64,000 nt of DNA, taken from positions 310,001 through 374,000 of the forward strand of contig CASBPS010000042.1 of NCBI GenBank assembly GCA_949126835.1, written 5' to 3'. Position 1 is the stretch's first letter; every line of letters begins with the position of its first letter. Shown here in pieces: positions 1-10,913 of the stretch. The position numbers were made by a program, and so were the translations under genes. The DNA is from Anisus vortex (lineage: Eukaryota > Mollusca > Gastropoda > Planorbidae). A model generated the notes under the pieces. The model was not told where the DNA came from, made no database searches, and saw only the letters and a program-made list of their open reading frames with translations.

Positions 1-305
1 TAAAATGGTTCGAAAAGGTAGACAATTTCAAGCTGTCTGAAAGGTGTGGACAGAGAACAGTAGAACAACAAATCATGGAAAGAAAGTGGAGATGGATTGG
101 ATACAGCTAGACAGGCCTTAGAGTGGAACCCCCAGGGCAAACGACACAGCAGAAGAACTAAGAGTGCACGGAGACGAAGGATGTTGGATGAGGCTGGACG
201 AACATAAAAGAGCTGGGAAGAACTGAAGCGACGAGCAGGAGACCGTGGAGAGTGGCGTGCTTTGAGAGACGCACTATGATCCACATGGAACCCAAAGGAC
301 CGACG
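1..305 (+). pseudogene. 3' end of a decayed non-LTR retrotransposon (LINE)
   Basis: Short in-frame pieces match the usual C-terminal tail of mollusc and insect endonuclease-reverse transcriptase LINE proteins. They include a KWRWIG-type stretch near 80-105, a block around 120-160 resembling the usual 'ALEWNPQGKRR' tail, and a Trp/Leu/Arg-rich end near 210-300. The reading frame is broken by several stops and small indels, so this is a relic. The 3' end is near 300, followed by a short GATGATG-like tail. The upstream part lies outside the window. The family is inferred from these motifs only; a more exact clade cannot be given. Confidence 0.6.
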
Positions 306-507
306 ATATGATGATGCTTTGATTCTTACTCTTTAGTAAACAAGCCGTTACATTTTTGAAAAAATCAAGTTAGAATTTCAATTCGAATACTTAAAACGTG
401 TAGGATTCACTGTTCATAATGTATCACTACATGGAAATATTTTATAAAATGGTGTAACTAAAAAGAGATGTATATATTAAAGTAATTTTTTCTGTTTATT
501 TCCTTAG

Positions 508-1835
508 GAAAGTTTGAGCCAAAATTTTCCAAGTAAAGAAGGTAAAGAAAATATATCTATTTTTTGTTTGTTTTTTTCTTAAGTGGAGTCAACCTTTTGA
601 AAACCAAAAACGTTTTAAAAGTAAATGTTCTACACTTAAATTTAAGTTTAAAACTATGTTAGATCAGTCCACAATGTATATGATTACCTTTAAAAATTTA
701 AATTTTGTGCTTTTCCAGTTCCTAACCAAAGTTATGACAAGTTAATGCAAAAATGCTTGCCAATGATAGGTAAAACATTATGAAAGCCATGCAAATGTAG
801 GCTAAAAATGTTAATGATTATATAGTATTATTTTGTTTGATAACATTTTGATCAATAAGAATATGAATATTTACACAAAGTTATTCATTTTTATCTTACT
901 TTATAGGTGAACATGAAAATCAGGTGTTAGAAGATGGGGAAGCAAATTTTAATTTACACAAACATATGAACAATTGCACGAAGAATCCGAATCATCCAAA
1001 GTTTATACCTATTGAATCTTTGTGTATAAGTCATCTACCCATAAGTTACCAGGACGTTGATTTGTATGAGCTCATCAAAGCTACAGCTGATCTGACAGTT
1101 AAACTAACGATCACAATGACCAGTGTAGACAGACTAGAGTTTTGGCCTGGCACTGACATTCCATACTTTTTGTCTAACTTAAGAGGAAAGACAACGCAGA
1201 GGACAGGAAGTGGGTGGGTGAGACAAGTGATCAGGTACACAGGGGAAGATAAACATGCTGGCGCTACGTGTCCGTGTGATAAATGTAAAGCTTCACCCAA
1301 TCCCAGCAAGGTTTGGTGGAAAGTAGTAGTTTATACAGCTGCACATGTGGTTTTTGACAACAGCGAGGCGAACAGAACAACAGTTACATTGTTTTATGAT
1401 AGTGTAGATAGTGATGTGGTTATTCTTAAAGATTGTTTATCTCTTCGTGATTGCAACCATAAGGAATACAAGTGTTGGTTAAACTGTGCGATATGTGATG
1501 ATTCTTTGGGAAATAAATTGAAGAAGATGAAAACACGTTTTGATAATTTGAGAGAAAAAGTCTACAACAAATATTATACAACTTGGGAAATGGACAGGTT
1601 AAACTTTATAGTGTCACATCCTCACGGATGTCCCAAACAGGTTACTATTGGTCACTGTAAAACTATGGTAAGGGTGAATAATAATGACTATGCCAATAAG
1701 TTTACTTACACCACATGTACATGTCATGGAAGTAGTGGAGCCATAGTCCACCTCGTAGGTTATGATTGGTCAACTGATATTGTACATAGTGGCTGTTTTA
1801 AGGACTCTGGACTTAGCTATAGTGCCATTTGGTGA
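508..1835 (+). CDS. Chymotrypsin-fold-like serine peptidase, last three exons (5' part missing)
   Basis: Three exons join without a frame break: 508-541, 719-769 and 907-1835. Each is bounded by AG acceptors (506-507, 717-718, 905-906), and the two inner donors are GT (542-543, 770-771). The junction phases agree: 1 nt, then 2 nt. The last exon encodes about 309 residues to the stop. Counting from the GTG at 924, a GSGWV strand (95-99) precedes YTAAHVVFD, whose His (141) fits the catalytic His. CHGSSGA near the end supplies a candidate Ser (271). The Asp is not assignable by eye. A CPCDKC cluster (116-121) lies between the first strand and the His, and further cysteines lie at 171-191. This layout matches a peptidase-like family annotated in molluscs as uncharacterised trypsin-like proteins. 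No signal peptide is visible, but the N-terminus is off-window. Activity and location are unknown. Confidence 0.72.
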
Positions 1836-2195
1836 AGAATGGTAATTGAGTGCTTGTTTGTAACTTTTTCACGCTATCAAATCTTTATATAAATGGGACA
1901 ATGTAGTTTCAGTATTGTTTGATTGCGATATTAAGAAATGCATTTTTCATTTGGCTACATTTTTTTAAAATTTGATGTAAATTCTAAATATTATTTTTAA
2001 GAGTAAACATGATAATTATTTATCTTATTATATATGAACCTATGGGTTCATGTTGTTTTCAAAAATTTAAAGTTTATTAATTTTTATTGACTGAATTTGC
2101 TATTATTGAAATTTTAAGTCGTCTATGTAAAATGAGTGAACAGTTATCGAAGTTAGTAATCTTGTTATTATAAAAAGTAATAAAATAAAAGACCA
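1836..2195 (+). promoter_or_regulatory. Probable 3' UTR and polyadenylation signals of the peptidase gene
   Basis: AT-rich non-coding sequence follows the stop codon of the peptidase exon. Two overlapping AATAAA hexamers occur at 2179-2184 and 2184-2189, about 345 bases after the stop. A SINE begins immediately afterwards, so the transcript end probably lies at the SINE boundary. This is an inference from position and motif. Confidence 0.45.
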
Positions 2196-2392
2196 TGTTT
2201 CTGTGGCCATTGCATACAAGGGTATTGTGTGGCCAGCACAACACCCAGCCGCCTTTTATGTCAGGTACCTTTCAGATCAGACAGGAACACCTTCCAGGTC
2301 CGAAAGAAATCTTGCCCTTCACCAGGATTCGAACCCAGGACCTTCGGTACACCAGCTAAAGGCGGTGCTGCTCGGCCAAGGATCCCATTTAT
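2196..2392 (-). mobile_element. tRNA-derived SINE, minus strand
   Basis: Read on the minus strand, the head carries an A-box-like TTGGCCGAGCAGC and a B box GGTTCGAATCC (plus positions 2325-2335), with tRNA-like spacing. The body (GTGGCCAGCACAACACCCAG on the plus strand) is shared with the SINE at 60795-61027. The 3' tail seen in the copy at 2693 is missing here. It is a Pol III-type retroposon and not a functional tRNA gene. Confidence 0.75.
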
Positions 2393-2692
2393 TTTATACT
2401 TACGATCTTACTTACTGTCAATGGCCGAACTGACTCATGGACCGAGTAAACATAGGAAAAGCAAAGACAATATTAAAACTATAAATAATTAAAACAGGAT
2501 ACATTTAAGATAAGTAGCCTACTCATCAAAACTAGAAAATTTGCAGTTCGGGCCACTGTGTAGTGGTAAGTTATGGTAGTTGATATAAATCATATTTTTT
2601 TTTGGGTCTAAATTAAAAAGTTTATAAATAAATAGTAGGCTACTCTGTTTAGCAAACAAAATGTAACGCTCGGTGTGGTTTTCTCCTCGAAC

Positions 2693-2975
2693 GACCACGC
2701 GGGTGCACGGTAGCCGAGCGGCAGCGCCTTGGACTGGCGATGCAAGGGTCCTGGGTTCGAATCCTGGTGAAGGCTAGGCTTTTTTTCTTAGGGTTTGAGG
2801 GTGTCCCTGAGTCTACTAAGCTCTGATGGGTATCTGACCTTTGTTGGGGTAAAGTAAAGGCTGCTGTGCATAATGCTGGCCACACATTCAACTAGTATGC
2901 CGGGGCCACAGAAACTGGTGAACGCTGCTTCACCGGCCCTATGGATCAATTCGGTCCGACGGGATACTTTACTTT
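2693..2975 (+). mobile_element. tRNA-derived SINE, near full length
   Basis: This is the best-preserved copy of the SINE family in the window. It has an A box TAGCCGAGCGG at 2711-2721 and a B box GGTTCGAATCC at 2754-2764. A conserved body follows (TGTTGGGGTAAAGTAAAGG near 2841), then a 3' block with CCACAGAAACTGGTGAACGC and a GGTCCGACGGGATACTTTA end. Other copies are at 2196 (-), 29721 (-), 44335 (+) and 60795 (-), with a tail remnant near 33135. Confidence 0.8.
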
Positions 2976-3959
2976 TTTCTGATGCATCTTTCTCCTCCGC
3001 AAAACTGACTTCTTTACGTTCTCATAGAAATGAGGTTATTGCTAAGAAATCAAACGAATATATCTCCGCCACCGCCGCTTTCACTTGCCTCCTCGCTCAT
3101 CTTCGTTTAGTTTTATTTTATGTGAGTCTGCTATCAATTTTGTATTAGCTGTTAAAGCGATATATCACTCGGTCATCCGGTCAGCGTCTTGTCTAACATA
3201 ATTTATGGACTGTAAAACTTCAAGGACTTCTCCAAGTGCAGATTTTTATCATTGGATCTAAGCTACATGTATGTACCCACGAGATAATTGCATATGATAA
3301 AGTTGCGTGTGTTTACTTCTTGTACAGTGTAGTAATTCTATTACAACCAGTTCGTTACGTTTCTCGGTTGTTACGCCTACCATTATGATAAGCAAACCAT
3401 CATTTTACGCCTTACAGTAAGTTTTGCCTACTATGTTGTAAGACCCATCATTATGTTATGCTTAGTATTATGATACACTTAACAATATGTTGTCTCTACA
3501 TTTTTGTTAATTGTGTCAAAAGTTTATACTTTCTAGTATATTTTGATTTTTGTTGTGTTATCTTTTTTCATGATTTTTTTAGTATGTTTATGCCTTGCAT
3601 TATTTTTAGATTACTAGTATGTTATGCAGACACTTACGTAATGTCTATTATTACGTTAGACTTTGCCGTACTGTATGCTTACCAATGTATTTAAAAGTCT
3701 ATGTGATGATACTTAGTTTAAAAACTTGAAATGTATTGTATTGCGTAAAAAAAAGTCTACTATATAGGAGAGTTTTGTCCCCTACCCATAACTTCGGTTT
3801 AAGTCTAGTCTTGTATTTGTATAAGTATTTTAAATGATGTTAAATTGTTGGTATCTTAGGGCATCCCATACCATCTCTTAATGCAATCACGGTAAACAGA
3901 TGTATTTATATGCAAATGAAAAAAAAGTGTTTTTAACATTTAGGTTCGATATATGGGTC
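2976..3959. other. Intergenic, AT-rich; degenerate TTATG-type short repeats
   Basis: No gene is supported. Between about 3360 and 3700 the sequence repeats short variants of TTATGTTATG and ATTATGATA with poor register, which looks like an old, decayed tandem array. The small open frames here are short, hydrophobic and low in complexity, and carry no recognisable motif. Confidence 0.4.
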
Positions 3960-4178
3960 GTTTTCTACTCTATTGATTGCAAATTTATAATGCTACTAAA
4001 ACTAATGAATAAAAACATAAAAAAAGACAATTGGTTAATTAATATTTTTACATTTAATAATAAATTATAAAACACATTTTAAGCTACTAGCTTGTTTTCA
4101 ATAGTACGTATTTACTAGTCTCAATAAAGCGAACATTATTAATTAATAAAACATTTTTGAACGGCCTTTTAATTAGGG
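3960..4178 (-). repeat. Repeat family X fragment (minus)
   Basis: This matches, in reverse orientation, the segment of family X containing the 'GTAAATGCGTAC..GAAAACAT..TAGTAG' block. That block is best seen at 46570-46600 (+) and 31190-31215 (-). The fragment ends near a GAACGGCCTTTTAATTAGGGCT stretch equivalent to the 'GAACAGCCT..AGGCTTTA' junction of other copies. Confidence 0.5.
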
Positions 4179-4179
4179 C

Positions 4180-5020
4180 TCTAAGAGTGTGGAATCGACA
4201 CGCACAGGCCCAACCAGTGTCCCCAGGCAGCGAGGAGGACATATGCAACAGCGGTGGTTCGCACCCAAGGGCCACTCCAATCCCTGATGGTGTTAAATAT
4301 CAAACCACCTCCCCTACCAGCCCCAACCTACCCACAGGGAGAACAACCGCCTACTATACCATAACCTACCTTGCCCCTCCATACGACTCATACCCACCTG
4401 ACTAAAAGAATACTTTCGCCTGCAAACAGGCAGAAGCTACATCAGAGCAGACTCCACTAAGGACACGATCACCAAAAAAAAAAGAAGCGTTTAAAACTGG
4501 ACACACGTTTTCTAAAAGGCCCCACAATACCAAGTACCAAGTACCAAGTACCAAGTACCAAGTACCAAGTACCATAACGTAAACCCTCACTTTTCCCGAC
4601 CATGGCTGTTATCGCACAACAATCTATGCGTCCCCAGACGAGCCTAACTTTGCCCCGGACAGGACGGTATACCACATGAGGAGACAAATGTAATGACCTT
4701 TACAGCCTCAACCAATCAACAAGATGGTTCCCCCCCCCTGAACCACAAGAAACATCAGAGAATCTCCTTGGAACCAACCCCCCCCCCCCCCCCCAAAAAA
4801 AAACAAACAAAAAAAAACGGCCCTTCAAAAGGATCATCTGCCCATAGACCCCCGTTTCCCGGCTTACATGGATGCATATGGAGAAATCCTAAACTCAGGG
4901 CAAATAGAGGATGACCCAGACACCGATTACTATGTCTACAATAAAGAAAGTACAACTGGTGAGAACATTCTCACCCGTTATAAACAAGCGACCGGAATAC
5001 TATGTTATATTTCCCTATAT
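4180..5020 (+). pseudogene. Degenerate protein-coding remnant, unidentified
   Basis: The base composition here (C-rich, moderate GC) differs sharply from the AT-rich flanks. A stretch at 4157-4405 reads as a Pro/Ser/Thr/Tyr-rich peptide ending in YDSYPPD. After several disruptions, a second open stretch at about 4830-5035 has an acidic, tyrosine-bearing peptide (PRFPAYMDAYGEILNSG, then DTDYYVYNKE). The two could be pieces of one old exon, for example a cytoplasmic tail. They are separated by poly-C, poly-A and a 7 bp repeat, and the frames do not join. I do not recognise the family. Confidence 0.3.
4531..4574 (+). repeat. 7 bp tandem repeat (CCAAGTA)n
   Basis: About six perfect units of a 7-mer (CAAGTAC in another phase) lie inside the degenerate coding remnant. 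Confidence 0.9.
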
Positions 5021-5770
5021 ACGGGTTATTGGTAATAAATGTACTAAATTGTTTACCAAGATTACTAATACACTATAAGTCGGTCAGAAAATTGATCTTC
5101 CCCATAACGTAATTAACCGTCTCTGATTATTAATAAAATAATGATTTATGCCACCTTGAGCAATCTTTATATTCTACATCATTGTCTACATCTAAATGCT
5201 TTCTGTTTAGACTAAAACCAACTTAGTGTTGGGCGCTACAACTCGGACCCTTGTTTAAACTTTAGACATATATTTAGTAAACATTAAATCAGGTTCAGAA
5301 AGAAAATTTACAGAAAAAACAAAAAGAATGAAAAAACATACCAGAATTTCAGATTCTGTACTTTAATTAGTCGAGTACTCTCCATACAAACAATGTCGCC
5401 CTCGATTCTCAACTTTGTCCAAGTAGGAAAAGTAAAATAAAATGTTCCTTTATTTCATCAAGTTTTCTTTGTGTTTATGCTAATATCGAGCTATGTTTAC
5501 CATATTTTTAATACCCATGAAATTATTATAATAAGCTAATAACAAAAGGGTTGGTCTAACACGCAGCGAAATTAAAATTTGATTTCTTTATTTCTAATAG
5601 GAAATATTCTCAGAGAGCTAAATTATTTCAGAGCAGCGATCTAAATACAGGAAAGTATATGTGGTTGTTTAATACAATTGTGTAAGTTTAAAATAATAAT
5701 AATCCAGTCAGTTTAAACAAATTCTTACAGTTCATAAAATAATGTCATAAAATAAATTTGTTAAAACTAT
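5020..5770 (+). repeat. Repeat family X fragment, right-hand tail
   Basis: The block from TTGGTAATAAATG through TAATTAACCG, TTAGTAAACATTAAA and TCTCCATACAAAC is colinear with 12330-12950 of the copy at 7830-12960. The last part (5700-5770, CAGTCAGTTTAAACAAA) also matches 49455-49520. No coding capacity is seen. Confidence 0.55.
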
Positions 5771-6168
5771 ACAACACTTCCTTAGAATTGATTGACATGA
5801 AAAACGTCATTTATAGACATACGTTTACATTTGGTTACTTACAAGCTACATTTAAATAAATTATACGTTTTCAAATATTATTGTACATTATTCATTTACA
5901 TTTTTTTCTTTTAAAATAATTGGATGCTGGTCTTGAGTATAGTAGGCTTACTCCAAACTGACAAGTTACGGCAGCATTCTTTGTAACTTTAAAGACTGAG
6001 AAAAATACAACGGATAAAATTGAAAGTAAACGTTCACATTTAAAAGACTAGACCTACAGTTATCGCTCTTTTACTATTTTTTTGCACCATTTGAAAGCAA
6101 AGAAGTGATAAAAAAAGTTTTTTCAAATTCACAAAACGCAAAAATACATAATCTAGTGTTTAAATTGT
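5771..6168. other. AT-rich intergenic sequence
   Basis: I see no gene, RNA or clear repeat structure in this stretch. Confidence 0.4.
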
Positions 6169-6596
<428 letters not shown>

Positions 6597-6649
6597 TTTT
6601 TTCATTCTCCATTTTAATTACTTGTGCACTCCATATATATATATAGCAC

Positions 6650-7125
6650 AGTGCGTCAAAATGTAATCAAGGGAGATAATAGGCATTTTCATGTCGTCGG
6701 GCATTAATATTTGTTATTTTTTTGATTTTTCTTCATATTTGCATTCATTTTAAAAATGTATCTTAAACAATTATTGTATTGCTCGTACTTGTAAAAATGT
6801 ATATAAAATTTCAAACCAGTTAATTAATTTACTTACATTATACATGTAAATCTTAAACACCTCTTTAGCTAATATCTTGTTTTCATGAGTACGCATTTAC
6901 AACACATAATAATATCTACTTTTATGTCCTATCATAATTTATGAACAGTCTTATAATTAAGGCTTAAAGATTGCAAAGAAAGAATGGAGAGTCTATAGGG
7001 CATAGTTCCCATCTCTTTTGACTATTAAAATCTTAGCGAATGCCCTGGTAGTAGGAAAGATATTAGTAAAACGTTTCTAAAAATAGTATTTAAAATAGTA
7101 GTGATTGAAATTGTAATGCTTGTTG
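6650..7125 (-). repeat. Repeat family X fragment (minus)
   Basis: Reverse-oriented match to the middle of family X. The AATCAAGGGAGATAATA block is followed by GTCGTCGGGCATTAATA and then GAGTACGCATTTAC, in the same order as 22750-23060 and 30985-31280. Confidence 0.6.
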
Positions 7126-7635
7126 CACAAGCGGTAATTTAAAAACAATGAGAGAAATATATACGAATTCAAAACAATAAAATAAGTCTTATATATGAAT
7201 TGAGTGATTGTGCTTGTTTATTATAATGTCTAGTTTGTGTCTGAAAAGTTATTCTGTTAAATGTGGTGTGAAAAGATTTTGGTCGTTCCGTGTATTGAGA
7301 TAGTCGGAACAGTTTGTTTGTTGTATTCTGCTATTGTAATTAAGTGTGCGTTCGGGTGTCTGGGGATTTTGATGTGTGATAGCTAAGTCAATGTCTATGT
7401 CTGTTTTTGTTGGTGTGTCTAGTATCTTCTTTAGTGTTTGTTTTGTCGGTGTTATTGTGAGACGAATTAGGAAGCTGTTTTCCTCATTTTATTCTGTGTT
7501 TCAGTTGTACAGTTTGCATTGCTGTTTGTGTGTACTTTGTGTATTTCTATGTATTTTGGGTGTCACTTTAAATACATTATGTCTATAGGCTATTTTTTTG
7601 GCTTGGGGTGTAATGTTTCTGTCATGTAGGTTTTT
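7126..7635. other. No gene identified
   Basis: This is T/G-rich sequence. The open frame at 7376-7588 encodes a hydrophobic Val/Phe/Cys-rich peptide, expected by chance from T-rich DNA, and has no motif or splice context. Confidence 0.4.
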
Positions 7636-7639
7636 AAAT

Positions 7640-7765
7640 GTACAAGTCGAATTACCCGGCGTTGCCCGTGGGGAAATAAACAGGTCGGTATAAGCAACAG
7701 ATAACATTTGTATAAACTACAATGAACAGAAAGCTATAAATCTAATAATTGAACAAAGTAATATT
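7640..7765 (+). repeat. Interspersed repeat with CCCGGCGTTGCCC core
   Basis: The core ACCCGGCGTTGCCCGTGGGG and about 100 following bases (AAACAGGTC, then ATAAACTA, then GAACAGAAAGCTAT) recur at 61976-62085 in the same orientation. I have seen this G/C core in other invertebrate repeats, but I cannot assign it to a named family from sequence alone. Confidence 0.55.
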
Positions 7766-7829
7766 TGTCAATGTAGACATGTGAGAAAGTAATTTAAAAT
7801 AGATATTGTAATAAAATGTGGATATTAAT

Positions 7830-8349
7830 ATATGCTTTCATTAATTTAACAGTAATGTTTAACTAGGATAAGTCGACAAATAAAAAAAAATCAACTGTTT
7901 CACTATTGACCAACATGTCTAGTGAATTATTGTGATGAGAGAAAAACAAAACAAATAGAAATACAACTATATTTAGACTTCTCTCATATAATCAGAAAAA
8001 AAAGGGGGGGGGGGATTATTTATTACCGATAAAATGCGACGTGCTGCTAAATATATGTTATCATTCAACAAAACACATACTACTGTGGATGACTATATTA
8101 TGTAAATGAACTATGTAGTTTAAGATTTTGATAATGAATAAGTGTTAAGTTTTTAATGACTTTGTCAAAATACATATTCAAATTATTAACATACACATTC
8201 AGGACTACGAAGGGTCACGGCATTTAAAGTTACTGAGAAACGCTGACTTCAAGGATTAATGCAATAAGAGAATATTTCGTTTTTGTTTGTTAATTTTGCC
8301 CTTTGAGTCAAAGTCAAACAGATTCCTAAGCATATTTAGGGTTAAAATT
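7830..8349 (+). repeat. Repeat family X copy 1, left part
   Basis: Colinear with 15105-15597. Both run TTTAACAGTAAT, GTCGACAAA, ACCAACATGTCTAGTGA, TTATTACCGATAAAATG, GGACTACGAAGGGT and TTTAGGGTTAAA. The copy resumes at 10593 after the LINE insertion. Confidence 0.7.
8342..8349 (+). repeat. Target-site duplication of the LINE, left
   Basis: TTAAAATT at 8342-8349 recurs at 10593-10600, immediately flanking the LINE. The unoccupied homologous site is at 15591-15600 (GGTTAAACTTAAC), which confirms the insertion point. Confidence 0.7.
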
Positions 8350-10446
8350 GGCAACGAGGCTGCCTTGCAGCTGGCTCAGCGTGACCCCTCTTCTTACCAT
8401 GCTTCCTTTTTCGCCCTGACTCTACGCCAGCTTCTCGACAAGCACGCCCCGCCATCTTTGTGTACAGTTTCTGAGCGACCGCCAGCTCCTTGGTTTTCCG
8501 ACGACGTCAAAGCTGCCAAGCACGAACGACGACAGGCCGAGCGCATTTGGCGACTCTCCGGCCTCGAGATCCACCGCCAGATCTTCAGGGACATGCGGCT
8601 CCGCGTCAAGGAAGCCATCACTGCCGCCAAGGTCCAGCACTACCACAACCGCATCACGCAAGCCTCGTCGTCCAAGGATCTATTCTCTATCATGTCCACC
8701 CTCCTCGGCTCCTCACCGTCTTCACCCCTCCCCACCACACACCCACCCGTGGACCTCCCAGAACTCTTCTCGGAGCACTTTAAGGAAAAGATAGAGAATC
8801 TGCGTAGTTCTCTGGATCATGATGCCTATCGCCCTTCCCCACCCTCTCCCGCCTTTTCTGGCTCCCCTCTCACCTGCTTTCAACCTGTCACCATCGACCA
8901 TGTTAAGCGCATCATTATGAAGTCCCCCATCAAGACCTGCGAGCTTGACCCTCTGCCAGGCTTTCTGTTCACCCAGTGCTTGGACAAGCTCCTGCCGTAC
9001 ATCACCGATACCATTAACGCCTCCCTCTTCACAGGCATCGTTCCTAACTGTTTTAAATCCGCCATCGTCCGCCCACTCTTGAAGAAATCCGGACTTGATG
9101 TGAATGAATGCCGGAACTACCGTCCAGTATCAAACCTCCCCTACCTCTCCAAGCTCCTGGAGGGCATCATCCTTGAGCAATTGAACGCCCACCTGTCCCT
9201 GAACTCGCTTATGCCCGTGTTCCAGTCGGCATATCGCCCCAATCACAGCACTGAGACAGCGCTACTGCGGATCACCACCGACCTCCTGAACGCCGCAGAC
9301 AGAGGTCACGTCTCCGCCCTTGTGTTATTGGACTTGTCCGCAGCCTTTGACACGATCGACCACCAACTACTCATCGATCGCCTCAGCTTCACGTTCGGCA
9401 TTCATGATATAGCCCTCTCCTGGTTCAAGAGCTACCTCGACGGTCGCTCCCAGACCGTCACTACTGAATCTTTGTCCTCCCAGCCCGTCACCGTCCGCTA
9501 TGGTGTACCACAGGGGTCCGTCCTCGGCCTAGTCCTCTTCACGTTGTACACCCAACCTCTTTCCTTCGTCATCGAGCAACACAACCTTAATTATCACTTT
9601 TTCGCTGATGACACCCAGCTCCTAAACAGCGCCAAGCCTGAGAACATCGACGAGCTCCTTGCTTCTATCTCCTGTTGTTTCCTGGACATCAAGAACTGGA
9701 TGACAGAAAACAAGTTGAAGCTCAACAGCGATAAGACCGAAGCCCTACTCGTAGGAACGAGACAGAAGCTTGCTTCCCTCAGCGTGACTGACCTCCAGTT
9801 GGGTGACGCTACTGTGCCCTTCTCCTCAACGGTAAAGAGCCTCGGCATGTTTTTGGACTCCACTCTGTCCATGCAACCCCACATCTCCTTCCTGATCAAA
9901 ACCTGCTTTTTTCACCTGCGACGTATTGCCACTATCCGTCGCTACCTCACACCGGAAGCTTGTACCAAGCTCGTCATCGCTCTCCTCTTCTCTCGTTTGG
10001 ACTACTGTAACTCTCTTCTGGCCGGCCTTCCTGCCGCTTCCATTCAAGGACTCCAACGCGTCCAAAACTGCGCTGCCAGACTAGTCCTAAAGAAGAAGAA
10101 GTCCGACCACATTTCACCTCTGCTCTACTCTCTGCACTGGCTCCCTATTCAAAATAGGATTTTATATAAACTCGCATCTCTATGCTATAAATGCCTCAAT
10201 GACTCTGCCCCGGATTATCTAATTTCCTGTCTGGAAATATATACAAAACCACGCCCACTTCGTTCGGCTGCTCACAAACTCAATTTGACGAGCCCGCGGA
10301 CAAAACTCGTGACAGCTGGTCAGCGGGCCTTCACCTACTCCGGCCCCTCCACATGGAACACCCTGCCACTCCAGCTGCGACAAAGCTCGAACTTTAACAT
10401 TTTCAAGACCGGACTCAAGACTCACCTGTTTATTACTGACTCCTAG
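8350..10446 (+). CDS. LINE reverse transcriptase ORF (C-terminal 698 codons, intact)
   Basis: The frame is open from the insertion boundary to the stop at 10444-10446. The open frame running upstream from 8287 adds 21 codons of host repeat and no native start. Numbered from 8287, NYRPVSNLPYLSKLLE (277-292) is RT motif 2, LLDLSAAFDTID (347-358) carries the first catalytic Asp, GVPQGSVLG (406-414) is the template-grip motif, and FADD (439-442) has the catalytic Asp pair. A thumb and 'SLHWLPI' block (615-621) follow, with a C-terminal LRS..WNTLPLQLR motif. This would reverse-transcribe its own RNA at a nicked target, but the copy lacks the endonuclease and cannot move alone. The usual P after LG in LGPLLF is Leu here. 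Confidence 0.88.
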   Translation, partial: GNEAALQLAQRDPSSYHASFFALTLRQLLDKHAPPSLCTVSERPPAPWFSDDVKAAKHERRQAERIWRLSGLEIHRQIFRDMRLRVKEAITAAKVQHYHNRITQASSSKDLFSIMSTLLGSSPSSPLPTTHPPVDLPELFSEHFKEKIENLRSSLDHDAYRPSPPSPAFSGSPLTCFQPVTIDHVKRIIMKSPIKTCELDPLPGFLFTQCLDKLLPYITDTINASLFTGIVPNCFKSAIVRPLLKKSGLDVNECRNYRPVSNLPYLSKLLEGIILEQLNAHLSLNSLMPVFQSAYRPNHSTETALLRITTDLLNAADRGHVSALVLLDLSAAFDTIDHQLLIDRLSFTFGIHDIALSWFKSYLDGRSQTVTTESLSSQPVTVRYGVPQGSVLGLVLFTLYTQPLSFVIEQHNLNYHFFADDTQLLNSAKPENIDELLASISCCFLDIKNWMTENKLKLNSDKTEALLVGTRQKLASLSVTDLQLGDATVPFSSTVKSLGMFLDSTLSMQPHISFLIKTCFFHLRRIATIRRYLTPEACTKLVIALLFSRLDYCNSLLAGLPAASIQGLQRVQNCAARLVLKKKKSDHISPLLYSLHWLPIQNRILYKLASLCYKCLNDSAPDYLISCLEIYTKPRPLRSAAHKLNLTSPRTKLVTAGQRAFTYSGPSTWNTLPLQLRQSSNFNIFKTGLKTHLFITDS

Positions 10447-10592
10447 CCCACTTACATTTTTAAACATTTGTCTGTTATTGTTATCATCGTAAATTGTAAT
10501 TGTAATTGTAATTGTAAATGTAATAATGTAATTGTTAAGCGCATAGAACTGATTGCGGGATATGCGCTATATAAGCTTCATTATTATTATTA
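8350..10592 (+). mobile_element. 5'-truncated L2/CR1-like LINE, young insertion
   Basis: A 2.24 kb insertion is bounded by TTAAAATT duplications and sits inside family X copy 1. It is missing its endonuclease and 5' end. The 3' UTR (10447-10592) has repeated TTGTAA units, then a hairpin-like pair GCGCATAGAACTG / GATATGCGCTATATAA, and ends in (TTA)n. This is the classic 3' structure of L2/CR1-type and related LINEs with short repeat tails. Related 3' tails without bodies are at 10835-10914 (+), 16892-17030 (-) and 42296-42420 (-). Confidence 0.85.
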
Positions 10593-10880
10593 TTAAAATT
10601 AAAATAAACAAAAATGAATCTCATTATTCCTTCCACAGCTAATGTTAGACTTATCTATTCGGTAGTTATAAGTTACATACTCTCCTTCTAAAATAAAGAT
10701 GATTGCGTCCTCCCATTTCCTTGGCTTCAATCTAGTCTTCCAATTCGATTAGCAGAGTGTTTTAAATGATGTTATCATCAATTTAGCTCTGTCACCTGGC
10801 CTAGGATAATATCCGTATTCTTAGTTGTATGTTAAACGCGCCCTGAGCTTACATTATGTTTGTTGGCAGCGCTATACAAA

Positions 10881-10913
<33 letters not shown>

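Noticed and set aside
2203..2891. Possible tRNA genes
   Set aside because: A and B boxes are present, but they belong to SINE heads with long non-tRNA bodies and several copies in the window.
7376..7588. Small hydrophobic ORF that looks like a membrane protein
   Set aside because: T-rich DNA gives such frames by chance. There is no start context, splice sites or homologous copy.
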